Source: Byssothecium circinans (taxonomy: Eukaryota > Ascomycota > Dothideomycetes > Pleosporales > Massarinaceae). From it: a DNA stretch of 64,000 bases. A program made the position numbers and the translations under genes. How positions within the stretch are numbered: the first letter of the stretch is position 1; every line of letters starts with the position of its first letter. The notes below the pieces were generated by a model. It searched no databases. It had not been told where the DNA came from and saw only the letters and a list, made by a program, of their open reading frames with translations. Shown here piece after piece: positions 1 through 10,422 of this stretch. The DNA lies in the NCBI GenBank assembly GCA_010015675.1, contig ML977009.1, forward strand, positions 13,133 through 77,132, in the 5' to 3' direction.

Positions 1-483
1 TTTAGCTTTGTTATTAAGATAATACTCTTTGATGTTCCTTGCCAAGAAAAAGTGGCCGCTTCGGTGGTGTGGCCGCTTCGGTGGTGGAATACGTTATACT
101 TAGTTAGAAATAGTTTTAAATAGTTTAGAACTATTTTTAGTTAAAAAGGTATTCCTCTAGCGCGTTTAGATAGGACGTAATATTTAACGTTAAAAGCCTT
201 AGCAGCGCGTTAATAGCTATTAAATTAGCCTCTATTATATATAGCAAGGGCAAGCTACAGTCTACCTTTATGTTAGACGCGTTCTGACCTATATTGTTAA
301 GGCATTGTCGTGTTAAAGATAGTGATAGTGTTGCTAAGGAAAGTTAGGCAGTTCAATGGGGTGGGCGGTTTGGTGGTGCTTTACGTTAATAGTATTTAAT
401 AGTTAAAGAGATAAATTACTACCCTGCATAAGAGCAATCTATCTAAGAGATATATCTATATATTACCTAACTTCCCTCTAGCC
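1..483. repeat. AT-rich, gene-free relic sequence
   Basis: This stretch has no credible coding region and is rich in TA-containing words, which resembles RIP-degraded transposon debris in filamentous ascomycetes. Near its left end (about 52-87) a GC-richer 17-base unit beginning GTGGCCGCTTCGG occurs twice in tandem. It ends just before the stop codon of the first gene. The RIP reading is inference from base composition only; no transposon domain survives. Confidence 0.45.
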
Positions 484-1530
484 CTACGCATGCTGCAGTA
501 AAGTTTCCTCCATACCCTCGAGCTCGGCGGAGTTGAGGCTGGACTGATCTACCTGTTGCAGCATCTTGAGATTTTCGAGGTTACAACCCATGGCTGCAGC
601 CCGTGCATACCAGGGGGAGCTTGTCACTAGGTCGGATAGGCGCTCAAAGCGGAGTAATGCAATACCAGGTAATAGGTGTTCGTCGCTCAGATTCTCAAGT
701 CTTTCCTTCCCTGCCTCAGTCCTTCCGACGTCATCCCACGACGGTACGCGTTTTCCTGGTGTCACTGTGGACCTATACTCGATCTGTTCGCTGTCGTAAT
801 GCAGGTCGTAAACAATGGAGTGGCTAATGGGAAGGCAGCCGGCATGGAGCCAGAAGAGCGTCGTCAAAGGCATATGATCCCCCGACAGGTCTCCACAGAG
901 TTGGTGGTTGTAAGGAGTGAAGTATATTCGATCAATATTGACTCCTTCAGTGGGCCCGCCTCTCTGCAATATGCCTGTGCATCCGTACCGCCGTCCTGGT
1001 TCTGGTTTCTTTCCGAGATGTTCATAATCCAGACGAGGGGCTCTCCGTTCGGTAGCGATAGTTTGGCCCAAATCATCGCGCACATCAAATCTACTCAGAA
1101 TGCCGAAAACCAGAAGCCAGAGCTTGTTCATCGGAAGCCAGGTTTCCCCATCTCTGAAAACCAAGTCGCCTCCGCGGTCTTTTGATAGGAGTGAAAACGC
1201 TTTATAAGCCCGCAAGAGAGCTACCCATCCAGTCCTCGAGCACAGATCGGGCAGTCTAGCATCTCTCCGGTTTAGAGTAGAGAGTTTGACAGGCTCAACG
1301 AGATAGGGTAAAGTGACGGTCCTAAAAGCGTATGTATTCCGCCAGATGTGAAGTCCCTCGGAAACAAAGATGTGCTCATTGTCATCCACGGATTTTAAAG
1401 CAAGATGTCGCTCGCTCCTCAGGCTCCGCCATAGAAGCCAGGGGGTAAGAATACCGAATAAGGCGATGATGGTTAGCCCAGCTGCGAACCACGTCCCCAC
1501 GGTGGAGGCAATATCCAAGGGTTCAGCCAT
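484..1530 (-). CDS. Hypothetical membrane-anchored fungal protein
   Basis: This is an intronless frame of 348 residues from the chosen start; an upstream in-frame Met at 1590 would add 20. The start at 1530 is preferred because it puts a hydrophobic helix of about 20 residues (FAAGLTIIALFGILTPWLL) right at the N-terminus, followed by WRSLRSERHLALKSV. That layout, one N-terminal membrane anchor and a soluble remainder with many conserved Trp and Tyr residues, recurs in uncharacterised Pezizomycotina proteins. I recognise no catalytic motif. It lies outside the secondary-metabolite cluster and is separated from it by transposon debris, so a role in the pathway is unlikely. Confidence 0.6.
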   Translation of the reverse strand: MAEPLDIASTVGTWFAAGLTIIALFGILTPWLLWRSLRSERHLALKSVDDNEHIFVSEGLHIWRNTYAFRTVTLPYLVEPVKLSTLNRRDARLPDLCSRTGWVALLRAYKAFSLLSKDRGGDLVFRDGETWLPMNKLWLLVFGILSRFDVRDDLGQTIATERRAPRLDYEHLGKKPEPGRRYGCTGILQRGGPTEGVNIDRIYFTPYNHQLCGDLSGDHMPLTTLFWLHAGCLPISHSIVYDLHYDSEQIEYRSTVTPGKRVPSWDDVGRTEAGKERLENLSDEHLLPGIALLRFERLSDLVTSSPWYARAAAMGCNLENLKMLQQVDQSSLNSAELEGMEETLLQHA

Positions 1531-1737
1531 GAATTCGAGCGGATGTGTACTTCGACCGTTCGAAAATGAGAGAGACTGGAAACCCCGCACTCACAGATAA
1601 TTACATGTACGATCTCATTCAGCCTTATACAGTGTTTTATCGCCAAGCGGCCGTTCTCGGCTAACGTGATTTATCAGCTGGTGCATGGCCTCGCGCCATA
1701 ACACCCCAAATCTTCAACACGCGATAACTCCACCAAC

Positions 1738-1833
1738 ATGGGTGATATTGAGGCAGCTATCGCTGCTTTGAAAAGCCCGAAGCCAGGCGAACCTTTCAGT
1801 TATACAGAGAAAGCAATTAACAGCGCCGAGTGA
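1738..1833 (+). mobile_element. N-terminal scrap of a pogo/Fot1-type transposase
   Basis: A 31-codon frame starts with Met and ends at TGA. It reads MGDIEAAIAALKSPKPGEPF and then SYTEKAINSAE. This matches the start of the psq-type helix-turn-helix found at the N-terminus of many fungal pogo-family DDE transposases, where an Ile/Glu/Ala-rich helix is followed by a P-G-E-x-F-S-Y turn. Similarity is lost after SYTEKA, and no DDE catalytic domain follows in the next 500 bases. I read it as a truncated relic. The assignment rests on remembered family resemblance, not a search. Confidence 0.5.
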
Positions 1834-2353
1834 CAAACCCAATTATTCGCATCCGTATGGTACTGGTCAAAGGGTTTGATAGTCTGCCAGTGAGCTGCAC
1901 AACGCCGTTTTTGGTTCACCGGAAACCCAATGGCCACGTCTTGCATGGGTAGCCCATAGATGAAAGCCGGAAATGGAAAGTGCATCCTATGCCAGCGTGG
2001 GCTTCGGCGCATTATATGGCCCGGGCATGCGATCTCCTATGAGGCTGTCAGGCCGAATTAGCTTATAGGCTTTAGGAATAGTAAGGTAAAAAAGACTTAC
2101 TACAGGCTACATGTATATAGTCTTCTTAGGTAGTTTCTGCTTAATCACTTAACCAATCACTTTCTCCCACTTGCTCATAGGCTTATTCAAATAAAATAAT
2201 GACAGAAGTTGTTCCTTTCCCGCAAACCACCTCCTATCAAAAACATTCACTGCTTCTATAGCTATTCGAGATAAAGACCGTATCCACCACTATATCAGCC
2301 GAATAACCCCCCTACTCTCCTCCTCTCTAACCACATCTGACCTCCGACCCCTC
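1834..2353. other. Intergenic region, PKS 3' flank
   Basis: No supported gene is seen here. From about 2040 to 2160 the sequence is AT-rich with many TA steps, consistent with further degraded repeat DNA. The remainder carries the 3' flank of the minus-strand polyketide synthase. A 70-codon reverse-strand open frame at 1800-2012 has no recognisable motif and is not called. Confidence 0.4.
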
Positions 2354-5300
2354 CTACTTCAAAAACCCAATCTCCTTCCAAACATGCACATACTTCCTCA
2401 CCACCTCCTCCGCCACCGGCCCCACCCCCCTCAAACTCCCCGAATGCTCCAGCGCCCTCTGCACATCCAAAACCAGCCCTCCACACGACATGCGCAGATA
2501 ATTTCCATCCAAGAACTCCAGCAACGTAGCCGCAGGATTATCATGCTGAGGCGCTCGGCGAACACGCTCGACCCATTCCTCAAACGGTATGAGAGTGGGG
2601 ATACCAAGCGCGTCGGAGAGAATGGCATTGAGTTGGCTCCAGGGCTGGCCGACGGGGTTCTCGACGTGGTACACAGGGTACGGAGTGCTTGTGGAAAGCA
2701 CGAGGTCGGAAAGCGCGGCAGCGACGTCGTTGACGGGGGTCCAGAAGGCGAGGCCGTCGACGGCCGGGAGCGCGTTGAGTGTCTGCGAGGACTTGATCAG
2801 GAAACCGAAATGCTCCATGGGGTTCCAGTATCCGCTGGTTTTGGAGCCGGCGATTTGGCCGAGACGGGTGACCATGGTGCGGAACTGGTTGGGGTGTTTG
2901 TGGAGCGTCTCGTCGAGCATTCTTTCACAGCCCCATTTCGCGTCGCCGTAGCCGTTGGGGAGCACCGAGCTGATGTCGACGCGCTGTTCGGGCACTTTGG
3001 TTACGGGGAGGTTGTTGCCGATGCCGTAGTGGCCGACTACGCCGATGGAGGAGACTAGTTCGAAGCTAAATTTGAACGATGGAGGGCGCCGGGATGTGAC
3101 GGTGGATGCAAGGTCGATTAGATTGCGCATGACTTGGAATTGTGGTTCGAAGCCTGATAATGGACGTTTTGCGCTCATGGGCCAGGCATTGTGGATGAGG
3201 TGGGTGACCGAAGTGACGAGGATTTCATAGTCGGCTGATGGAAGCCCGAGGTTTGGCTTCGCAGTATCGGTCTGGAGTACTAGGAGCTTGGGCTTGAGGG
3301 CCTCGGGGAATCGGATGCCTTTGCTCCTCATGGCTTTTTTCTGGCGGTCGTATGGGTCGGCTTTATTCTCCCTGTTGATACATACGACGCGCTTGACATC
3401 GGGGAGTTGCGCGAGATGGTAGACCAGATTGCTTCCTAAACTCCCCGATGCACCTGTGACTAGAATTACTTTCTCGTCTGCGTTTGGTAAGGGGAGAGAA
3501 GATGACGATGCGGAGACAGAGAAGCCATCTGTGTACTTGCGAATGTATGCATCGACTGCATCTTTACGAGCTGCAAGTGCCTGAGCGTCAACTTCGGTAT
3601 ATTTTGACGTGCCATTTGTGATGCTCTTCTGGCTCAGCTTGGTCGCGGCTTCTTGCAAGTCAAGTACCGGATTCATAACGGATCCACTGCTCACCGCATT
3701 GTCGCTACTTGCACCATTACCCACCAGCAGCCGTTTCAAGTCTGCCACAGTCGGACATTCTAGAAAGAGTGCCTCATGTTGGATGTCAAGATCTAGCTCG
3801 TCGCGGAAGCGGCTCACGACAACAAGAGACATGAGCGAATCAACGCCAGTGTCGGCGAAGTTCATATCATCAGTGAGCTCATCCATAGCGATACCGCTCT
3901 CTTCAGAGACGATCTGAAGAGCTTCTTGAAACTTCACCTTGGACATGGCTGGCTGGGAATTCGTATCAGGAGTAGTGATTCCCGTAGCCGTTGTCGTTGG
4001 AGCGGTTTGTGTCATCCATGGCGTTGATGCTTCCGTAGTACTGGCTGTCGAACCACCAAGAGATGCCTTCAGATCCCCGACTGTAGGATGCTCGTAGAAG
4101 AGAGCGTTGAAGTCCAGGTCGATGTCGAGTTCCTCTTTGAAGCGGGCAGAGATCGTTAGACCGAGCAGAGAGTCAACGCCAACATCGGAGAAACTGGTGC
4201 CGTCAGTTAAATCGGTCTCAGCGAGCCCGCTCTCTTCTGCAATGATGGATAGCGCTTGGGCGAGTTTCGAAGCATGAGCCTCTGGTGACACTGGAGGAGG
4301 TAAATGGGCCACTGGAGCCGCAACAGGAGCAGAGGATTGTTGTTTGAGCTGGTTGGGCGGCTGCTTCTGAGACTTGCTTCCACTCTCGATCGATAGGATA
4401 ACCTTCAGCACTCTCCGTGGTACACCTTGAATCTGAGAATGTGTCAGCAAGTACGACCAAACGTCACCGTAAAGAACTACGAACCGCAATCTTTCCAAAA
4501 TGAGCCACGACTCTATCGCCGTCAAAAATGACAACATCGCCGTGCCATAACTTATCCGGTCCCTGCTGCATGCGCGTATATGTCACGTACACCTTCTCGA
4601 AGTCCATCGGCTCAAACATCTGGAACGAGCCCCAGCCATGATTCATGTACACCTCTTCATCGAGATCTGTATAATCGTTACAGTTCATGGCAAAACCGCA
4701 GGACTGTGTAAGCGCATCGATGATGGCAGGATGAGTGTAGAAGTGACCGTCTCGCTTGACACTACCGAAGCTGAGACGGCTCGTGGCTTCCAGGGTGTTG
4801 CTGTCAAGAACAATCTCATCGATGGCACGGTAGTCGCCATGGAATCGAGCCAGAGGCCTGATCGCACGATATACCATGGGCCGATTAAAGCGAGCTGTTG
4901 TTCCCTCTGCGATTCCGGCACGCATATTATCGATCTTTCGCTTTACGTTCACCAACTCCGCTTGTAGGACTTGTTGAAGAGCACCATCGCGGAAGCGCAC
5001 GATGCATCTTGAGTGTTCTTGGAGCTTCTGTTTGCTCTGCAGCTTAATTAGCACCTAAATCGTATAAAACTTAGGTGAATTCACTTACATCGAAGGACAT
5101 GAATTTGATCGCTACAGAATTTGCTGACCAGTCGGCTTCAGCATGCGCTTGAAGTAGTTGCTTAGTTGCGCCGGCCTTCAAAATGAGGGCCTTCGAGATA
5201 GTCATATCCGACACATCAACTTGCCGTTCCTTGTGGTCAGGAAGATAGCGATCGAGGAGATACTTGCCCAGGGTCAACGCAATGTCTGCGTAGACTGATG

Positions 5301-8300
5301 GTGTACAGAGCGGAATGCCGTCTACCTCGTGCCCCTGGACGAGTGGGCTGAGATCTTTGCGTGCAATGTCGGACTCTATGACAATGTGGGTCTTGTTGGA
5401 ATCCCCGGACTCCTCAATAACGCTGTGTATAGTGGTACTTTCAAGCCTCGGGGCGTTCGCGACGGTCAAAGGCGGATCTCCTTTGCGAAGCGACCAGTCG
5501 TTCACATACTGGATCCAGTAGTCCTTAAGGTCCCAGGAGTATGCGGGAAGCGAAAGAACCTTGTGGGAAGCCTTGAAGTCTTTATGATATTCCGCCCAAC
5601 GTATGTCAGCACCCGCGTTGTAGAGCTGTGCCAGCGTAGAGCCTAGAGTGTGCCAGAGGTCTCTGCCACGTTGGGCTGAAGGCAGAGTTATCACTTCTTG
5701 GCCAAGTGTGGCTTTGACCATGCTCGAGATGGCTGGGTGTGGGCCAATCTCGAGCATCATCGTTGAAGAGTTGATGAGCTGCTCATTTCGGGCAGTGATA
5801 AGAGCCTCCATCATGTTCACAGGCTCACGAGCGTGTTGTGCCAGATGTTCAGCATCGAAGTGATCCTCGTCATGGACGACTTCACCATGAAGCGGGCAAA
5901 GAACCGGAATACTCGGGGGTGAAAATGTGATGACGCTTGCAATATGCTCTAGGTCTTCAAGAATTGGATCCATCTGATTAGAGTGAAATGCGTATGGAAT
6001 CTTGAGAATGGTCGAAGGGATTCCCAAATCGGAAAAAATGCCTTTGATGGTGGAGATACGGTCGATGGGGCCGGCCAGAACAGTTTCGATGGGCGAGTTC
6101 ATACACGCGATTTCATCGTGTGAGTTTTTGAGAACCTTTTTGACGTCGTCGACAGATCCTTTGATGACGAGCATTGCATGCGTATCATGCGTGCACTTCT
6201 CCTGGATCAAGGTCGCCCTCTTTCCCACTAGGTAGAGCGTATCGGCATCAGAAAGTACTCCCGAGACGTTGAGGGCAGCATACTCTCCAAGGCTATGGCC
6301 AGTGACAGCCACAGGGGTAACGTTCCATGTTTTGAATAGCTTGGTCAAGGCAATCTGCATGCAGATACTTGCCAGGTGAACTGCGACCGGCGTGAACCCA
6401 TTCATGTCCGTGTCATTTGATTCGACGACGGGAAGCATAGACTCAAACCCGAGGCTTCTACCGAGCTGATCCAGGCGGCGCATTTCTGTACGAAAGACAG
6501 AGAAGGCCTCGAAGAACTGCTTCCCCATTCCTGGATAGAGAGCTCCTTGGCCAGTAAAAGTGAAGATGACTTTTGGTGCGCTTTTTGGCCTAGTTGCTCC
6601 CTTGTTGTCGCGAATGGATGTGGCGATCTGAGCGCAGATGTCCTCAATGGTTGCACCAAAAAGCATAACGCGATGTTGATGATGCATCCGACGCGCTGTT
6701 GTAGTGTATGAGAGTTGTGGCAAAGAGATGTCGGGATCCTCTTTGAGAAAATTGAGCATCGATCTAAGATTGCCTTGCAACGAGACACCATTCTTGGCTG
6801 AGACTGCGATGAGATGGTGACCTCGGGTGTCTGATGGAAGCGTAGAAGAATTGTTACCCTTGGGTGCATCTTCAAGCAACAAAGCCGAATTACCACCGGC
6901 GGCAGAGAAGTTGTTCACGAAGATGTGCCTTAGAGCCCCATTCCGCTCCCATGAGATAGGCTTAAGAGCGATATTAACGTTGCGTTCCTCGAGATCAGTA
7001 GGAAAGCGGCGGTTGATCTTGGTTTTTATCCCGCAGTGTGGCACTATCGCATTCTTCTGCATCATCAGCAGCACCTTGATGAGGCTGGAAACACCCGCAG
7101 CAGCCTCTCCATGGCCAATGTTGGCCTTGGCTGAGCCAATATAGAGCCTTTCTTCCGGTGATCGGGCTCGTTGGACTTGCGATAGTGGTGGCGCAAACGT
7201 GTCCAGGACGCTTGACATTTCTCCTGCATCGCCGGCTTGAGTTCCTCTATGAACAGTCAGCTATTTGTTTAGATAGTACTATGGTCAAGCCATTATGAGA
7301 AATAGACCTACGTTCCGTGCATCTCAACATATCCAACGTCATAGGGGGCGACTCCACCCTGATTGAGAACTTTCTTAAAAATAGCACGTTGTGCTCCAAC
7401 ATGCGGGCGGGTAATAGACTCGGATTCCGCCGAGTGGTTGGTATACGCTCCCAGGATGACTCCTAAGATAGGATCGTTGTCTGCCAGTGCATCGTCTAGG
7501 CGCTTGATGATGACGGTTCCAATGCCTTCTCCACGACAATACCCATCAGCAGAATCGTCGAATGTTTTGCAGTTACCAGTTCTCGAAAGGAAGTGGCCTC
7601 GATCAAGCCCTGCTGTGAAGTCGGGGTTCGTGAGAACATTTGTTCCGCCAGCAATTGCTGTATCCTTTAAGCCGATGTGAAGTCAGCGTATGTTTCACGA
7701 ACATCCCGCACACCGGTATTACTTACAATGTCGCCGCGCCATAACGAATTGCATGCTAGATGTATTCCCGCGAGACTGGAAGAACAGGCAGTATCTACTG
7801 CATAGCTTGGACCGCTGAACTTGAAGCAGTAGTTGATACGGCCTGGAATGAATGCTCGATTTCCTCCAGGTATGAAATATGTATCGATGTTCTGCGCGCT
7901 ATTTGTCTCCATCCAGTCGTTACTTGTTACACCGTAAAACACACCAACGCGATCCCGACGTGTAGATGGTGTAGCATCAGGCACAATACCGGCTTGCTCG
8001 ATTGCTTCATACGCTGTCATCAAAGCAAGACGTTGTGCAGGATCAATCTGCGGTGCCTCGCGTGGCGAGATATTGAAGAAGCGAGCATCGAATTCTGCGG
8101 GATCGTCTAGCCAGCAACCATACGGTGTAGCACTTGTGTTCTTGCGGGTTCCAGATGGATCAACGTGCGTTTTAGCATCCCAGTGCAGAGCAGGGACTGG
8201 TTTGTGTACATCAAGGCCTTGGTACAAAAGGTCCCAAAATGCGTCAAGATTCTTGGCTCCTGGAAAGCGGCCGGACATACCGATAATGGCCAGTTTTGGC

Positions 8301-9504
8301 TTCTTTGGCGTGGAGTAGGAATCTTTCGTAGGTGGGGCTGATTGGATGGAAGATTGCGTGGAAGGCATCAGAGAACTCAAGGAAGTTTGCTTGAGCGCAC
8401 TGTGGATGAGTTGATCAGCTGTCGTTCCGATAGGAACGACGGAGAACGAGCTGGGTTTGACCTTCTGTAACCAGACCTGTAGCTGACCAAGAATAGCGCC
8501 CCAATCGATAGGGTTCAAGAGGATCTGCTCGACCGCACCTTTGAGGATCATGGAGAAGTTAGGTTTCTCCGTAGTATCCTTGTCGAATGGAATGAGAGTT
8601 ACGGTCTCATGCGCACCACCGCTATCTGCAGAGAGGCCTGCAACGACATCATCGACATCGAATTCCGAATACAGGTGCGGTGCATGATATGGCCCGTAGA
8701 TGGGGATGCTTTTGAACCTTCCGCTCTTGAAGATTCCTGAATCGATGAGAAGTCGGAGAGATGCTGGTGGTCCACTTATGGTAATCCAATTCTGTCCATA
8801 GGCACTTATGTATGGCTTGCTTGTCGAAGGCAGCATCTGAACTTGTTATTAAGTTACTATAAAGTATGAGCCCCAGTATTTACGTACGCTCTGTTCGCAG
8901 AACTTGCGCACTCCCTGAGCCGATGCGGCTTCAGGGAGTATGACCGACCATTTCTGGTCCGAATGCTGCAGAGGACTGATACGGTTTGCAGCTTCTACTA
9001 CAACCATCCCGATTCTGAACGCAGCAGTTACCGCATCGACAGCCAGTGGTATGAGATCCACTGTACTGCGGCTGCAGCTGACGGCGGCAGCGGCGAGAGC
9101 CCCAGTACACAGGCCAACAAGGAGAGATGTTCCTGGATCGTAGTTCCAGCTCTCTGCTTGGCTTTTGATTGTCAATATTTGCCGCTTCTATAAATGCTGG
9201 GGATGCTCGAAACTTGCCTGATGAACACCCCAAGTTGATACATGCAGGTCACAGCCATATCCAGCGCCACGCATCGCTTTCCGTCTTGATTCCATAGAAT
9301 CAGATCTTCGACAGAGGTGAAGCGAGGGATATCCTCCCTAGTCTCCTGTGGTAGCTTGTATATCTCGGTACGGATAGCATCATATGCTTTTTCCACGAAG
9401 GCGTCAAGGACGGGATTGTCTCTGCGCTGCAACAAAGTTTTGAAATGAGGTTGAATGTCAAAGGTCTGATCTCCAAACAAGTACAGCTTAAGATGAGTTG
9501 CCAT
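2354..9504 (-). CDS. Non-reducing polyketide synthase, SAT-KS-AT-PT-ACP-ACP-R
   Basis: Cytosolic iterative type I PKS that builds an aromatic polyketide from malonyl-CoA and releases it reductively. Seven exons (minus strand): 9504-9218, 9161-8888, 8836-7727, 7664-7312, 7246-5089, 5036-4485, 4432-2354, giving 2,270 residues. Domains in order: SAT (GLCTG active-site Cys, later His in GPYHAPH, residues 1-350); KS (about 363-790; DTACSSS Cys, EMHGTGTQAGD His, [11 protein letters not shown]); AT (about 895-1200; GHSLGEYAA); product template (about 1300-1590; His in QGHEVDGIP, Asp in HPAIIDAL); two ACPs (Ser in GVDSLLGL and GVDSLMSL); thioester reductase (about 1895-2270; [10 protein letters not shown] and YxxxK in NGYGDAKW). 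No C-methyltransferase domain lies between ACP2 and R, and no thioesterase is present. Intron 1 appears to be GC-AG. The acceptor of intron 5 could be 5037, 5043 or 5055, all in frame; 5037 fits the PT family best. Product unknown; an aldehyde or alcohol is inferred from the R domain. Confidence 0.93.
9162..9217 (-). other. Probable GC-AG intron in the PKS SAT domain
   Basis: Exon 1 ends in CAG followed by GCAAGT, the textbook consensus of GC-AG introns. A 56-base intron ending CAAAAG restores the frame (phase 2) and joins LGVFI to QAESWNY, which fits SAT spacing before GLCTG. A TTGAC branch-like word lies about 10 bases before the acceptor. No GT donor nearby gives a normal-length intron with the right phase and as good a consensus. 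Confidence 0.6.
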
Positions 9505-10019
9505 GTTGGTATTGGTGTTGAAGTCTAACGTCTGGCAGGATGAACTGAACTGGAACGAGAGCTGGCTTCCTCGTCTTTGACATAGACATATTCTTCAGCC
9601 CTCCAAGGCTGGGCATTCACTGCTTGGCATTCCGCTTTGACTGCGCAACGGTTGTGAAGCTCCACTGGATAATTGTGGCGCTGACAATGGGTCGGTATGG
9701 AAAAGAGACCGAAGAAACCGAAGACACCCCGACCACTTGCCATTTTGGCTACTTGCCTTATTATGAGAGTATGGATTCTCGAGAAAAGCCGGCCATCGGT
9801 TGTTCCCCGAAAGCAATTGCACACGAAGGAGAGATCTCGGCCATGTTTCTTTGTCCCCTTAGCAAGGGCCGATTGGTTTATCGATGGAGTGGGGCTTCTG
9901 GGGATAAGCGTACTCCTGGCTCTGTCGATAGCGATGGTCTCGTTCATTGCAGTGTGCTGTGGTGGATACGAGGTGGGCGTACCGCACCACCTGAATGCAT
10001 GTGGAGTTTGAGGTTGATT

Positions 10020-10059
10020 CAGCGTTCGCGTTGGTCAGCTCACGTGAGGGTGAACGCTG
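10020..10059. promoter_or_regulatory. Nested palindrome with CACGTG E-box
   Basis: Eight-base arms CAGCGTTC (10020-10027) and GAACGCTG (10052-10059) are perfect inverted copies. They enclose the ten-base palindrome CTCACGTGAG (10039-10048), which contains the E-box CACGTG recognised by bHLH factors. The element sits midway in the PKS/regulator promoter, so it could act on both genes. Its function is inferred from symmetry and position. Confidence 0.45.
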
Positions 10060-10348
10060 GGCCAGCTATCAGACTCAGTTCATAACGGTGTGTTAGCGGC
10101 GTGGGTCGTGCGACATTGATTGGTGGAAGTCGCGTCTTACGTGAGCGAACCCGCCATAAACTGACTAAGCGCACAGACAAGCTTCAAGCTTTGTTTCCCA
10201 CACGTCCCGCCCGCTAGCGCCATGTGTACGTGTACATACTTGGTGAGTGCGACATATGTCTCCCTCCTCAAGAGCTGTGCTGACGCCGACTTATGCTCCA
10301 AACGGTTGCCTCGTAACGCCCATCCGCCTCCCCACCCTTATGCACTTG

Positions 10349-10354
10349 TATAAA
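10349..10354 (+). promoter_or_regulatory. TATA box of the regulator gene
   Basis: TATAAA within CTTGTATAAAGTG lies 69 bases upstream of the regulator ATG, a normal distance for a fungal TATA box. Confidence 0.4.
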
Positions 10355-10422
10355 GTGTTTCGCTCGGGCTTGGGGCCTGCGGCACGACATTTTGAATGCC
10401 GTGAATCACCTGGTCACGAGAC

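Larger units (their letters stand above)
9505..10422. promoter_or_regulatory. Divergent promoter between PKS and AflR-like regulator
   Basis: 918 bases separate the start of the PKS (leftward) from the start of the regulator (rightward). Visible elements are a TCGG-N7-CCGA inverted half-site pair at 9796-9810, the palindromic element at 10020-10059, an ATTGG (inverted CCAAT) near 10119 and a TATAAA at 10349-10354, 69 bases before the regulator ATG. Short open frames in this interval on both strands have no recognisable domain and are not called. Confidence 0.6.

Noticed and set aside
1800..2012. 70-codon reverse-strand frame with several Trp and His residues
   Set aside because: No family resemblance I can name, no splice-supported extension, and it overlaps transposon debris.
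5055..5088. 34-base intron in the PKS product-template domain
   Set aside because: Possible in frame, but too short; the acceptor at 5037 gives a 52-base intron and better PT-domain spacing.
9624..10085. Plus-strand open frame of 153 codons in the PKS/regulator promoter
   Set aside because: No recognisable domain, overlaps equally long frames on other phases, and lies in a divergent promoter.
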